Source of the DNA: Aradus depressus
Taxonomy: Eukaryota > Arthropoda > Insecta > Hemiptera > Aradidae
Assembly (NCBI GenBank): GCA_963662175.1
Contig: OY759218.1
Span: forward strand, 22,714,051 to 22,778,050
Reading direction: 5' to 3'
Length of the DNA stretch: 64,000 nt
Shown: in pieces, positions 13,601 to 28,100 of the stretch
Position numbering within the stretch: position 1 is the first letter of the stretch
How the letters are laid out: every line of letters starts with the position of its first letter
Program-made: the position numbers and the translations under genes
The notes under the pieces: model-generated
The model's database searches: none
Told to the model about the DNA's origin: nothing
What the model saw: the letters and a program-made list of their open reading frames with translations, nothing else

Positions 13601-16600
13601 CCGTGTGGAAACTGAAATTTGACCCATGATTGCGAAAGTGAATGTTGAGTGAGCTCCGTTTACGAATGAAGAAAGTGAAGAATAAAACACACTTTACTTA
13701 TGAAGGTTCATTCAGAGTGTTTTTATTTTGTTTTTTTCAATCCATATTTTTTGACTCTTTGAAACCTTCATACTTTAATGGTATCAACACAGTATTTATA
13801 AATGCACGTATATTATAATAATATTAACATAACAATATATATTAAGTTCTATAAATTACACAAACTGATAATTCTTAAAGCACATTATCCACAAACCTCC
13901 GACGTCATATTTGACGATTGAATGGAGGCATGTTCTCAGTTGGTTGTTCGCCCACAGTGAATTATTTTTTCATTTTTGACCTTCATTTCTTGTACATCCA
14001 TTATGATTCCATTATTGAAGCACTGTTAAAATAAAAATTATGGTTTATCTTTCTCTTTCGCCGATCAGCCGATTGATAGGTAACACGTGGACCTCAGTTT
14101 TCGTCATATGTAAATTGTTATTGTGTGTGTGTGTGTGTGTGTGTGAATGTGCAGACTGGGTACCTGTGGTGTCATCGTCTCCAAGAAGTAGCTTATTCAC
14201 CTCCCCGTGTGGAAACTGAAATTTGACCCATGATTGCGAAACTGAATGTTGAGTGAGCTCCGTTTACGAATGAAGAAAGTGAAGAATAAAACACACTTTA
14301 CTTATGAAGGTTCATTCAGAGTGTTTTTATTTTGTTTTTTTCAATCCATATTTTTTGACTCTTTGAAACCTTCATACTTTAATGGTATCAACACAGTATT
14401 TATAAATGCACGTATATTATAATAATATTAACATAACAATATATATTAAGTTCTACAAATTACACAAACTGATAATTCTTAAAGCACATTATCCACAAAC
14501 CTCCGACGTCATATTTGACGATTGAATGGAGGCATGTTCTCAGTTGGTTGTTCGGCCACAGTGAATTATTTTTTCTTTTTTGACCTCAATTTCTTGTACA
14601 TCCATTAAGATTCCATTATTGAAGCACTGTTAAAATATAAATTATGGTTTATCTTTCTCTTTCGCCGATCAGCCGATTGATAGGTAACACGTGGACCTCA
14701 GTTTTCGTCATATGTAAATTGCCTATAAATTGTGTGTATATGAGTGTGCAGACTGGGTACCTGTGGTGTCATCGTCTCCATGAAGTAGCTTATTCACCTC
14801 CCCGTGTGGAAACTGAAATTTGACCCATGATTGCGAAACTGAATGTTGAGTGAGCTCCGTTTACGAATGAAGAAAGTGAAGAATAAAACACACTTTACTT
14901 ATGAAGGTTCATTCAGAGTGTTTTTATTTTGTTTTTTTCAATCCATATTTTTTGACTCTTTGAAACCTTCATACTTTAATGGTATCAACACAGTATTTAT
15001 AAATGCACGTATATTATAATAATATTAACATAACAATATATATTAAGTTCTATAAATTACACAAACTGATAATTCTTAAAGCACATTATCCACAAACCTC
15101 CGACGTCATATTTGACGATTGAATGGAGGCATGTTCTCAGTTGGTTGTTCGCCCACAGTGAATTATTTTTTCATTTTTGACCTTCATTTCTTGTACATCC
15201 ATTATGATTCCATTATTGAAGCACTGTTAAAATAAAAATTATGGTTTATCTTTCTCTTTCGCCGATCAGCCGATTGATAGGTAACACGTGGACCTCAGTT
15301 TTCGTCATATGTAAATTGTTATTGTGTGTGTATATGAGTGTGCAGACTGGGTACCTGTGGTGTCATCGTCTCCAAGAAGTAGCTTATTCACCTCCCCGTG
15401 TGGAAACTGAAATTTGACCCATGATTGCGAAACTGAATGTTGAGTGAGCTCCGTTTACGAATGAAGAAAGTGAAGAATAAAACACACTTTACTTATGAAG
15501 GTTCATTCAGAGTGTTTTTATTTTGTTTTTTTCAATCCATATTTTTTGACTCTTTGAAACCTTCATACTTTAATGGTATCAACACAGTATTTATAAATGC
15601 ACGTATATTATAATAATATTAACATAACAATATATATTAAGTTCTATAAATTACACAAACTGATAATTCTTAAAGCACATTATCCACAAACCTCCGACGT
15701 CATATTTGACGATTGAATGGAGGCATGTTCTCAGTTGGTTGTTCGCCCACAGTGAATTATTTTTTCATTTTTGACCTCAATTTCTTGTACATCCATTAAG
15801 ATTCCATTATTGAAGCACTGTTAAAATATAAATTATGGTTTATCTTTCTCTTTCGCCGATCAGCCGATTGATAGGTAACACGTGGACCTCAGTTTTCGTC
15901 ATATGTAAATTGTTATTGTGTGTGTGTGTGTGTGTGTGTCTGAGTGTGCAGACTGGGTACCTGTGGTGTCATCGTCTCCAAGAAGTAGCTTATTCACCTC
16001 CCCGTGTGGAAACTGAAATTTGACCCATGATTGCGAAACTGAATGTTGAGTGAGCTCCGTTTACGAATGAAGAAAGTGAAGAATAAAACACACTTTACTT
16101 ATGAAGGTTCATTCAGAGTGTTTTTATTTTGTTTTTTTCAATCCATATTTTTTGACTCTTTGAAACCTTCATACTTTAATGGTATCAACACAGTATTTAT
16201 AAATGCACGTATATTATAATAATATTAACATAACAATATATATTAAGTTCTATAAATTACACAAACTGATAATTCTTAAAGCACATTATCCACAAACCTC
16301 CGACGTCATATTTGACGATTGAATGGAGGCATGTTCTCAGTTGGTTGTTCGGCCACAGTGAATTATTTTTTCTTTTTTGACCTCAATTTCTTGTACATCC
16401 ATTAAGATTCCATTATTGAAGCACTGTTAAAATAAAAATTATGGTTTATCTTTCTCTTTCGCCGATCAGCCGATTGATAGGTAACACGTGGACCTCAGTT
16501 TTCGTCATATGTAAATTGTTATTGTGTGTGTATATGAGTGTGCAGACTGGGTACCTGTGGTGTCATCGTCTCCAAGAAGTAGCTTATTCACCTCCCCGTG

Positions 16601-19600
16601 TGGAAACTGAAATTTGACCCATGATTGCGAAACTGAATGTTGAGTGAGCTCCGTTTACGAATGAAGAAAGTGAAGAATAAAACACACTTTACTTATGAAG
16701 GTTCATTCAGAGTGTTTTTATTTTGTTTTTTTCAATCCATATTTTTTGACTCTTTGAAACCTTCATACTTTAATGGTATCAACACAGTATTTATAAATGC
16801 ACGTATATTATAATAATATTAACATAACAATATATATTAAGTTCTATAAATTACACAAACTGATAATTCTTAAAGCACATTATCCACAAACCTCCGACGT
16901 CATATTTGACGATTGAATGGAGGCATGTTCTCAGTTGGTTGTTCGCCCACAGTGAATTATTTTTTCATTTTTGACCTTCATTTCTTGTACATCCATTATG
17001 ATTCCATTATTGAAGCACTGTTAAAATAAAAATTATGGTTTATCTTTCTCTTTCGCCGATCAGCCGATTGATAGGTAACACGTGGACCTCAGTTTTCGTC
17101 ATATGTAAATTGCCTATAAATTGTGTGTATATGAGTGTGCAGACTGGGTACCTGTGGTGTCATCGTCTCCATGAAGTAGCTTATTCACCTCCCCGTGTGG
17201 AAACTGAAATTTGACCCATGATTGCGAAACTGAATGTTGAGTGAGCTCCGTTTACGAATGAAGAAAGTGAAGAATAAAACACACTTTACTTATGAAGGTT
17301 CATTCAGAGTGTTTTTATTTTGTTTTTTTCAATCCATATTTTTTGACTCTTTGAAACCTTCATACTTTAATGGTATCAACACAGTATTTATAAATGCACG
17401 TATATTATAATAATATTAACATAACAATATATATTAAGTTCTATAAATTACACAAACTGATAATTCTTAAAGCACATTATCCACAAACCTCCGACGTCAT
17501 ATTTGACGATTGAATGGAGGCATGTTCTCAGTTGGTTGTTCGCCCACAGTGAATTATTTTTTCATTTTTGACCTTCATTTCTTGTACATCCATTATGATT
17601 CCATTATTGAAGCACTGTTAAAATAAAAATTATGGTTTATCTTTCTCTTTCGCCGATCAGCCGATTGATAGGTAACACGTGGACCTCAGTTTTCGTCATA
17701 TGTAAATTGTTATTGTGTGTGTATATGAGTGTGCAGACTGGGTACCTGTGGTGTCATCGTCTCCAAGAAGTAGCTTATTCACCTCCCCGTGTGGAAACTG
17801 AAATTTGACCCATGATTGCGAAACTGAATGTTGAGTGAGCTCCGTTTACGAATGAAGAAAGTGAAGAATAAAACACACTTTACTTATGAAGGTTCATTCA
17901 GAGTGTTTTTATTTTGTTTTTTTCAATCCATATTTTTTGACTCTTTGAAACCTTCATACTTTAATGGTATCAACACAGTATTTATAAATGCACGTATATT
18001 ATAATAATATTAACATAACAATATATATTAAGTTCTATAAATTACACAAACTGATAATTCTTAAAGCACATTATCCACAAACCTCCGACGTCATATTTGA
18101 CGATTGAATGGAGGCATGTTCTCAGTTGGTTGTTCGCCCACAGTGAATTATTTTTTCATTTTTGACCTTCATTTCTTGTACATCCATTATGATTCCATTA
18201 TTGAAGCACTGTTAAAATAAAAATTATGGTTTATCTTTCTCTTTCGCCGATCAGCCGATTGATAGGTAACACGTGGACCTCAGTTTTCGTCATATGTAAA
18301 TTGCCTATAAATTGTGTGTATATGAGTGTGCAGACTGGGTACCTGTGGTGTCATCGTCTCCATGAAGTAGCTTATTCACCTCCCCGTGTGGAAACTGAAA
18401 TTTGACCCATGATTGCGAAACTGAATGTTGAGTGAGCTCCGTTTACGAATGAAGAAAGTGAAGAATAAAACACACTTTACTTATGAAGGTTCATTCAGAG
18501 TGTTTTTATTTTGTTTTTTTCAATCCATATTTTTTGACTCTTTGAAACCTTCATACTTTAATGGTATCAACACAGTATTTATAAATGCACGTATATTATA
18601 ATAATATTAACATAACAATATATATTAAGTTCTATAAATTACACAAACTGATAATTCTTAAAGCACATTATCCACAAACCTCCGACGTCATATTTGACGA
18701 TTGAATGGAGGCATGTTCTCAGTTGGTTGTTCGCCCACAGTGAATTATTTTTTCATTTTTGACCTTCATTTCTTGTACATCCATTATGATTCCATTATTG
18801 AAGCACTGTTAAAATAAAAATTATGGTTTATCTTTCTCTTTCGCCGATCAGCCGATTGATAGGTAACACGTGGACCTCAGTTTTCGTCATATGTAAATTG
18901 TTATTGTGTGTGTATATGAGTGTGCAGACTGGGTACCTGTGGTGTCATCGTCTCCAAGAAGTAGCTTATTCACCTCCCCGTGTGGAAACTGAAATTTGAC
19001 CCATGATTGCGAAACTGAATGTTGAGTGAGCTCCGTTTACGAATGAAGAAAGTGAAGAATAAAACACACTTTACTTATGAAGGTTCATTCAGAGTGTTTT
19101 TATTTTGTTTTTTTCAATCCATATTTTTTGACTCTTTGAAACCTTCATACTTTAATGGTATCAACACAGTATTTATAAATGCACGTATATTATAATAATA
19201 TTAACATAACAATATATATTAAGTTCTATAAATTACACAAACTGATAATTCTTAAAGCACATTATCCACAAACCTCCGACGTCATATTTGACGATTGAAT
19301 GGAGGCATGTTCTCAGTTGGTTGTTCGCCCACAGTGAATTATTTTTTCATTTTTGACCTCAATTTCTTGTACATCCATTAAGATTCCATTATTGAAGCAC
19401 TGTTAAAATATAAATTATGGTTTATCTTTCTCTTTCGCCGATCAGCCGATTGATAGGTAACACGTGGACCTCAGTTTTCGTCATATGTAAATTGTTATTG
19501 TGTGTGTGTGTGTGTGTGTGTCTGAGTGTGCAGACTGGGTACCTGTGGTGTCATCGTCTCCAAGAAGTAGCTTATTCACCTCCCCGTGTGGAAACTGAAA

Positions 19601-19739
19601 TTTGACCCATGATTGCGAAACTGAATGTTGAGTGAGCTCCGTTTACGAATGAAGAAAGTGAAGAATAAAACACACTTTACTTATGAAGGTTCATTCAGAG
19701 TGTTTTTATTTTGTTTTTTTCAATCCATATTTTTTGACT

Positions 19740-22700
19740 CTTTGAAACCTTCATACTTTAATGGTATCAACACAGTATTTATAAATGCACGTATATTATA
19801 ATAATATTAACATAACAATATATATTAAGTTCTATAAATTACACAAACTGATAATTCTTAAAGCACATTATCCACAAACCTCCGACGTCATATTTGACGA
19901 TTGAATGGAGGCATGTTCTCAGTTGGTTGTTCGGCCACAGTGAATTATTTTTTCTTTTTTGACCTCAATTTCTTGTACATCCATTAAGATTCCATTATTG
20001 AAGCACTGTTAAAATAAAAATTATGGTTTATCTTTCTCTTTCGCCGATCAGCCGATTGATAGGTAACACGTGGACCTCAGTTTTCGTCATATGTAAATTG
20101 CCTATAAATTGTGTGTATATGAGTGTGCAGACTGGGTACCTGTGGTGTCATCGTCTCCAAGAAGTAGCTTATTCACCTCCCCGTGTGGAAACTGAAATTT
20201 GACCCATGATTGCGAAACTAAATGTTGAGTGAGCTCCGTTTACGAATGAAGAAAGTGAAGAATAAAACACACTTTACTTATGAAGGTTCATTCAGAGTGT
20301 TTTTATTTTGTTTTTTTCAATCCATATTTTTTGACTCTTTGAAACCTTCATACTTTAATGGTATCAACACAGTATTTATAAATGCACGTATATTATAATA
20401 ATATTAACATAACAATATATATTAAGTTCTATAAATTACACAAACTGATAATTCTTAAAGCACATTATCCACAAACCTCCGACGTCATATTTGACGATTG
20501 AATGGAGGCATGTTCTCAGTTGGTTGTTCGGCCACAGTGAATTATTTTTTCTTTTTTGACCTCAATTTCTTGTACATCCATTAAGATTCCATTATTGAAG
20601 CACTGTTAAAATAAAAATTATGGTTTATCTTTCTCTTTCGCCGATCAGCCGATTGATAGGTAACACGTGGACCTCAGTTTTCGTCATATGTAAATTGTTA
20701 TTGTGTGTGTATATGAGTGTGCAGACTGGGTACCTGTGGTGTCATCGTCTCCAAGAAGTAGCTTATTCACCTCCCCGTGTGGAAACTGAAATTTGACCCA
20801 TGATTGCGAAACTAAATGTTGAGTGAGCTCCGTTTACGAATGAAGAAAGTGAAGAATAAAACACACTTTACTTATGAAGGTTCATTCAGAGTGTTTTTAT
20901 TTTGTTTTTTTCAATCCATATTTTTTGACTCTTTGAAACCTTCATACTTTAATGGTATCAACACAGTATTTATAAATGCACGTATATTATAATAATATTA
21001 ACATAACAATATATATTAAGTTCTATAAATTACACAAACTGATAATTCTTAAAGCACATTATCCACAAACCTCCGACGTCATATTTGACGATTGAATGGA
21101 GGCATGTTCTCAGTTGGTTGTTCGGCCACAGTGAATTATTTTTTTCTTTTTTGACCTCAATTTCTTGTACATCCATTAAGATTCCATTATTGAAGCACTG
21201 TTAAAATATAAATTATGGTTTATCTTCCTCTTTCGCCGATCAGCCGATTGATAGGTAACACGTGGACCTCAGTTTTCGTCATATGTAAATTGTTATTGTG
21301 TGTGTGAGTGTGCAGACTGGGTACCTGTGGTGTCATCGTCTCCATGAAGTAGCTTATTCACCTCCCCGTGTGGAAACTGAAATTTGACCCATGATTGCGA
21401 AACTGAATGTTGAGTGAGCTCCGTTTACGAATGAAGAAAGTGAAGAATAAAACACACTTTACTTATGAAGGTTCATTCAGAGTGTTTTTATTTTGTTTTT
21501 TTCAATCCATATTTTTTGACTCTTTGAAACCTTCATACTTTAATGGTATCAACACAGTATTTATAAATGCACGTATATTATAATAATATTAACATAACAA
21601 TATATATTAAGTTCTATAAATTACACAAACTGATAATTCTTAAAGCACATTATCCACAAACCTCCGACGTCATATTTGACGATTGAATGGAGGCATGTTC
21701 TCAGTTGGTTGTTCGGCCACAGTGAATTATTTTTTCTTTTTTGACCTCAATTTCTTGTACATCCATTAAGATTCCATTATTGAAGCACTGTTAAAATAAA
21801 AATTATGGTTTATCTTTCTCTTTCGCCGATCAGCCGATTGATAGGTAACACGTGGACCTCAGTTTTCGTCATATGTAAATTGCCTATAAATTGTGTGTAT
21901 ATGAGTGTGCAGACTGGGTACCTGTGGTGTCATCGTCTCCAAGAAGTAGCTTATTCACCTCCCCGTGTGGAAACTGAAATTTGACCCATGATTGCGAAAC
22001 TAAATGTTGAGTGAGCTCCGTTTACGAATGAAGAAAGTGAAGAATAAAACACACTTTACTTATGAAGGTTCATTCAGAGTGTTTTTATTTTGTTTTTTTC
22101 AATCCATATTTTTTGACTCTTTGAAACCTTCATACTTTAATGGTATCAACACAGTATTTATAAATGCACGTATATTATAATAATATTAACATAACAATAT
22201 ATATTAAGTTCTATAAATTACACAAACTGATAATTCTTAAAGCACATTATCCACAAACCTCCGACGTCATATTTGACGATTGAATGGAGGCATGTTCTCA
22301 GTTGGTTGTTCGGCCACAGTGAATTATTTTTTCTTTTTTGACCTCAATTTCTTGTACATCCATTAAGATTCCATTATTGAAGCACTGTTAAAATAAAAAT
22401 TATGGTTTATCTTTCTCTTTCGCCGATCAGCCGATTGATAGGTAACACGTGGACCTCAGTTTTCGTCATATGTAAATTGTTATTGTGTGTGTATATGAGT
22501 GTGCAGACTGGGTACCTGTGGTGTCATCGTCTCCAAGAAGTAGCTTATTCACCTCCCCGTGTGGAAACTGAAATTTGACCCATGATTGCGAAACTAAATG
22601 TTGAGTGAGCTCCGTTTACGAATGAAGAAAGTGAAGAATAAAACACACTTTACTTATGAAGGTTCATTCAGAGTGTTTTTATTTTGTTTTTTTCAATCCA

Positions 22701-23303
22701 TATTTTTTGACTCTTTGAAACCTTCATACTTTAATGGTATCAACACAGTATTTATAAATGCACGTATATTATAATAATATTAACATAACAATATATATTA
22801 AGTTCTATAAATTACACAAACTGATAATTCTTAAAGCACATTATCCACAAACCTCCGACGTCATATTTGACGATTGAATGGAGGCATGTTCTCAGTTGGT
22901 TGTTCGGCCACAGTGAATTATTTTTTTCTTTTTTGACCTCAATTTCTTGTACATCCATTAAGATTCCATTATTGAAGCACTGTTAAAATATAAATTATGG
23001 TTTATCTTCCTCTTTCGCCGATCAGCCGATTGATAGGTAACACGTGGACCTCAGTTTTCGTCATATGTAAATTGTTATTGTGTGTGTGAGTGTGCAGACT
23101 GGGTACCTGTGGTGTCATCGTCTCCATGAAGTAGCTTATTCACCTCCCCGTGTGGAAACTGAAATTTGACCCATGATTGCGAAACTGAATGTTGAGTGAG
23201 CTCCGTTTACGAATGAAGAAAGTGAAGAATAAAACACACTTTACTTATGAAGGTTCATTCAGAGTGTTTTTATTTTGTTTTTTTCAATCCATATTTTTTG
23301 ACT
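19740..23303. repeat. Trimeric higher-order repeat, 1782-bp period, two full copies
   Basis: Monomers of 597, 594 and 591 bp starting at 19740, 20337 and 20931 recur in the same order at 21522, 22119 and 22713, with a further 597-bp monomer of the first type at 23304. Shared diagnostics are the CCTATAAATT form in the first, the TATATGAG form in the second, ACTAAATG in the first two, and in the third a seven-T run, a CTTCCTC variant and a short GT tract. This is direct sequence observation. Confidence 0.85.
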
Positions 23304-24263
23304 CTTTGAAACCTTCATACTTTAATGGTATCAACACAGTATTTATAAATGCACGTATATTATAATAATATTAACATAACAATATATATTAAGTTCTATA
23401 AATTACACAAACTGATAATTCTTAAAGCACATTATCCACAAACCTCCGACGTCATATTTGACGATTGAATGGAGGCATGTTCTCAGTTGGTTGTTCGGCC
23501 ACAGTGAATTATTTTTTCTTTTTTGACCTCAATTTCTTGTACATCCATTAAGATTCCATTATTGAAGCACTGTTAAAATAAAAATTATGGTTTATCTTTC
23601 TCTTTCGCCGATCAGCCGATTGATAGGTAACACGTGGACCTCAGTTTTCGTCATATGTAAATTGCCTATAAATTGTGTGTATATGAGTGTGCAGACTGGG
23701 TACCTGTGGTGTCATCGTCTCCAAGAAGTAGCTTATTCACCTCCCCGTGTGGAAACTGAAATTTGACCCATGATTGCGAAACTAAATGTTGAGTGAGCTC
23801 CGTTTACGAATGAAGAAAGTGAAGAATAAAACACACTTTACTTATGAAGGTTCATTCAGAGTGTTTTTATTTTGTTTTTTTCAATCCATATTTTTTGACT
23901 CTTTGAAACCTTCATACTTTAATGGTATCAACACAGTATTTATAAATGCACGTATATTATAATAATATTAACATAACAATATATATTAAGTTCTATAAAT
24001 TACACAAACTGATAATTCTTAAAGCACATTATCCACAAACCTCCGACGTCATATTTGACGATTGAATGGAGGCATGTTCTCAGTTGGTTGTTCGGCCACA
24101 GTGAATTATTTTTTCTTTTTTGACCTCAATTTCTTGTACATCCATTAAGATTCCATTATTGAAGCACTGTTAAAATATAAATTATGGTTTATCTTCCTCT
24201 TTCGCCGATCAGCCGATTGATAGGTAACACGTGGACCTCAGTTTTCGTCATATGTAAATTGTT

Positions 24264-24300
<37 letters not shown>

Positions 24301-25101
24301 ACTGGGTACCTGTGGTGTCATCGTCTCCAAGAAGTAGCTTATTCACCTCCCCGTGTGGAAACTGAAATTTGACCCATGATTGCGAAGACTGAATGTTGAG
24401 TGAGCTCCGTTTACGAATGAAGAAAGTGAAGAATAAAACACACTTTACTTATGAAGGTTCATTCAGAGTGTTTTTATTTTGTTTTTTTCAATCCATATTT
24501 TTTGACTCTTTGAAACCTTCATACTTTAATGGTATCAACACAGTATTTATAAATGCACGTATATTATAATAATATTAACATAACAATATATATTAAGTTC
24601 TATAAATTACACAAACTGATAATTCTTAAAGCACATTATCCACAAACCTCCGACGTCATATTTGACGATTGAATGGAGGCATGTTCTCAGTTGGTTGTTC
24701 GGCCACAGTGAATTATTTTTTCTTTTTTGACCTCAATTTCTTGTACATCCATTAAGATTCCATTATTGAAGCACTGTTAAAATATAAATTATGGTTTATC
24801 TTTCTCTTTCGCCGATCAGCCGATTGATAGGTAACACGTGGACCTCAGTTTTCGTCATATGTAAATTGTTATTGTGTGTGTGTGTGAATGTGCAGACTGG
24901 GTACCTGTGGTGTCATCGTCTCCATGAAGTAGCTTATTCACCTCCCCGTGTGGAAACTGAAATTTGACCCATGATTGCGAAACTGAATGTTGAGTGAGCT
25001 CCGTTTACGAATGAAGAAAGTGAAGAATAAAACACACTTTACTTATGAAGGTTCATTCAGAGTGTTTTTATTTTGTTTTTTTCAATCCATATTTTTTGAC
25101 T

Positions 25102-28100
25102 CTTTGAAACCTTCATACTTTAATGGTATCAACACAGTATTTATAAATGCACGTATATTATAATAATATTAACATAACAATATATATTAAGTTCTATAAA
25201 TTACACAAACTGATAATTCTTAAAGCACATTATCCACAAACCTCCGACGTCATATTTGACGATTGAATGGAGGCATGTTCTCAGTTGGTTGTTCGTCCAC
25301 AGTGAATTATTTTTTCTTTTTTGACCTTAATTTCTTGTACATCCATTAAGATTCCATTATTGAAGCACTGTTAAAATATAAATTATGGTTTATCTTTCTC
25401 TTTCGCCAATCAGCCGATTGATAGGTAACACGTGGACCTCAGTTTTCGTCATATGTAAATTGTTATTGTGTGTGTGTGTGTGTGTGTGTGTGAATGTGCA
25501 GACTGGGTACCTGTGGTGTCATCGTCTCCAAGAAGTAGCTTATTCACCTCCCCGTGTGGAAACTGAAATTTGACCCATGATTGCGAAACTGAATGTTGAG
25601 TGAGCTCCGTTTACGAATGAAGAAAGTGAAGAATAAAACACACTTTACTTATGAAGGTTCATTCAGAGTGTTTTTATTTTGTTTTTTTCAATCCATATTT
25701 TTTGACTCTTTGAAACCTTCATACTTTAATGGTATCAACACAGTATTTATAAATGCACGTATATTATAATAATATTAACATAACAATATATATTAAGTTC
25801 TACAAATTACACAAACTGATAATTCTTAAAGCACATTATCCACAAACCTCCGACGTCATATTTGACGATTGAATGGAGGCATGTTCTCAGTTGGTTGTTC
25901 GGCCACAGTGAATTATTTTTTCTTTTTTGACCTCAATTTCTTGTACATCCATTAAGATTCCATTATTGAAGCACTGTTAAAATATAAATTATGGTTTATC
26001 TTTCTCTTTCGCCGATCAGCCGATTGATAGGTAACACGTGGACCTCAGTTTTCGTCATATGTAAATTGTTATTGTGTGTGTGTCTGAGTGTGCAGACTGG
26101 GTACCTGTGGTGTCATCGTCTCCAAGAAGTAGCTTATTCACCTCCCCGTGTGGAAACTGAAATTTGACCCATGATTGCGAAACTGAATGTTGAGTGAGCT
26201 CCGTTTACGAATGAAGAAAGTGAAGAATAAAACACACTTTACTTATGAAGGTTCATTCAGAGTGTTTTTATTTTGTTTTTTTCAATCCATATTTTTTGAC
26301 TCTTTGAAACCTTCATACTTTAATGGTATCAACACAGTATTTATAAATGCACGTATATTATAATAATATTAACATAACAATATATATTAAGTTCTACAAA
26401 TTACACAAACTGATAATTCTTAAAGCACATTATCCACAAACCTCCGACGTCATATTTGACGATTGAATGGAGGCATGTTCTCAGTTGGTTGTTCGGCCAC
26501 AGTGAATTATTTTTTCTTTTTTGACCTCAATTTCTTGTACATCCATTAAGATTCCATTATTGAAGCACTGTTAAAATATAAATTATGGTTTATCTTTCTC
26601 TTTCGCCGATCAGCCGATTGATAGGTAACACGTGGACCTCAGTTTTCGTCATATGTAAATTGTTATTGTGTGTGTGTCTGAGTGTGCAGACTGGGTACCT
26701 GTGGTGTCATCGTCTCCAAGAAGTAGCTTATTCACCTCCCCGTGTGGAAACTGAAATTTGACCCATGATTGCGAAAGTGAATGTTGAGTGAGCTCCGTTT
26801 ACGAATGAAGAAAGTGAAGAATAAAACACACTTTACTTATGAAGGTTCATTCAGAGTGTTTTTATTTTGTTTTTTTCAATCCATATTTTTTGACTCTTTG
26901 AAACCTTCATACTTTAATGGTATCAACACAGTATTTATAAATGCACGTATATTATAATAATATTAACATAACAATATATATTAAGTTCTATAAATTACAC
27001 AAACTGATAATTCTTAAAGCACATTATCCACAAACCTCCGACGTCATATTTGACGATTGAATGGAGGCATGTTCTCAGTTGGTTGTTCGCCCACAGTGAA
27101 TTATTTTTTCATTTTTGACCTTCATTTCTTGTACATCCATTATGATTCCATTATTGAAGCACTGTTAAAATAAAAATTATGGTTTATCTTTCTCTTTCGC
27201 CGATCAGCCGATTGATAGGTAACACGTGGACCTCAGTTTTCGTCATATGTAAATTGTTATTGTGTGTGTGTGTGTGTGTGTGTGAATGTGCAGACTGGGT
27301 ACCTGTGGTGTCATCGTCTCCAAGAAGTAGCTTATTCACCTCCCCGTGTGGAAACTGAAATTTGACCCATGATTGCGAAACTGAATGTTGAGTGAGCTCC
27401 GTTTACGAATGAAGAAAGTGAAGAATAAAACACACTTTACTTATGAAGGTTCATTCAGAGTGTTTTTATTTTGTTTTTTTCAATCCATATTTTTTGACTC
27501 TTTGAAACCTTCATACTTTAATGGTATCAACACAGTATTTATAAATGCACGTATATTATAATAATATTAACATAACAATATATATTAAGTTCTACAAATT
27601 ACACAAACTGATAATTCTTAAAGCACATTATCCACAAACCTCCGACGTCATATTTGACGATTGAATGGAGGCATGTTCTCAGTTGGTTGTTCGGCCACAG
27701 TGAATTATTTTTTCTTTTTTGACCTCAATTTCTTGTACATCCATTAAGATTCCATTATTGAAGCACTGTTAAAATATAAATTATGGTTTATCTTTCTCTT
27801 TCGCCGATCAGCCGATTGATAGGTAACACGTGGACCTCAGTTTTCGTCATATGTAAATTGCCTATAAATTGTGTGTATATGAGTGTGCAGACTGGGTACC
27901 TGTGGTGTCATCGTCTCCATGAAGTAGCTTATTCACCTCCCCGTGTGGAAACTGAAATTTGACCCATGATTGCGAAACTGAATGTTGAGTGAGCTCCGTT
28001 TACGAATGAAGAAAGTGAAGAATAAAACACACTTTACTTATGAAGGTTCATTCAGAGTGTTTTTATTTTGTTTTTTTCAATCCATATTTTTTGACTCTTT

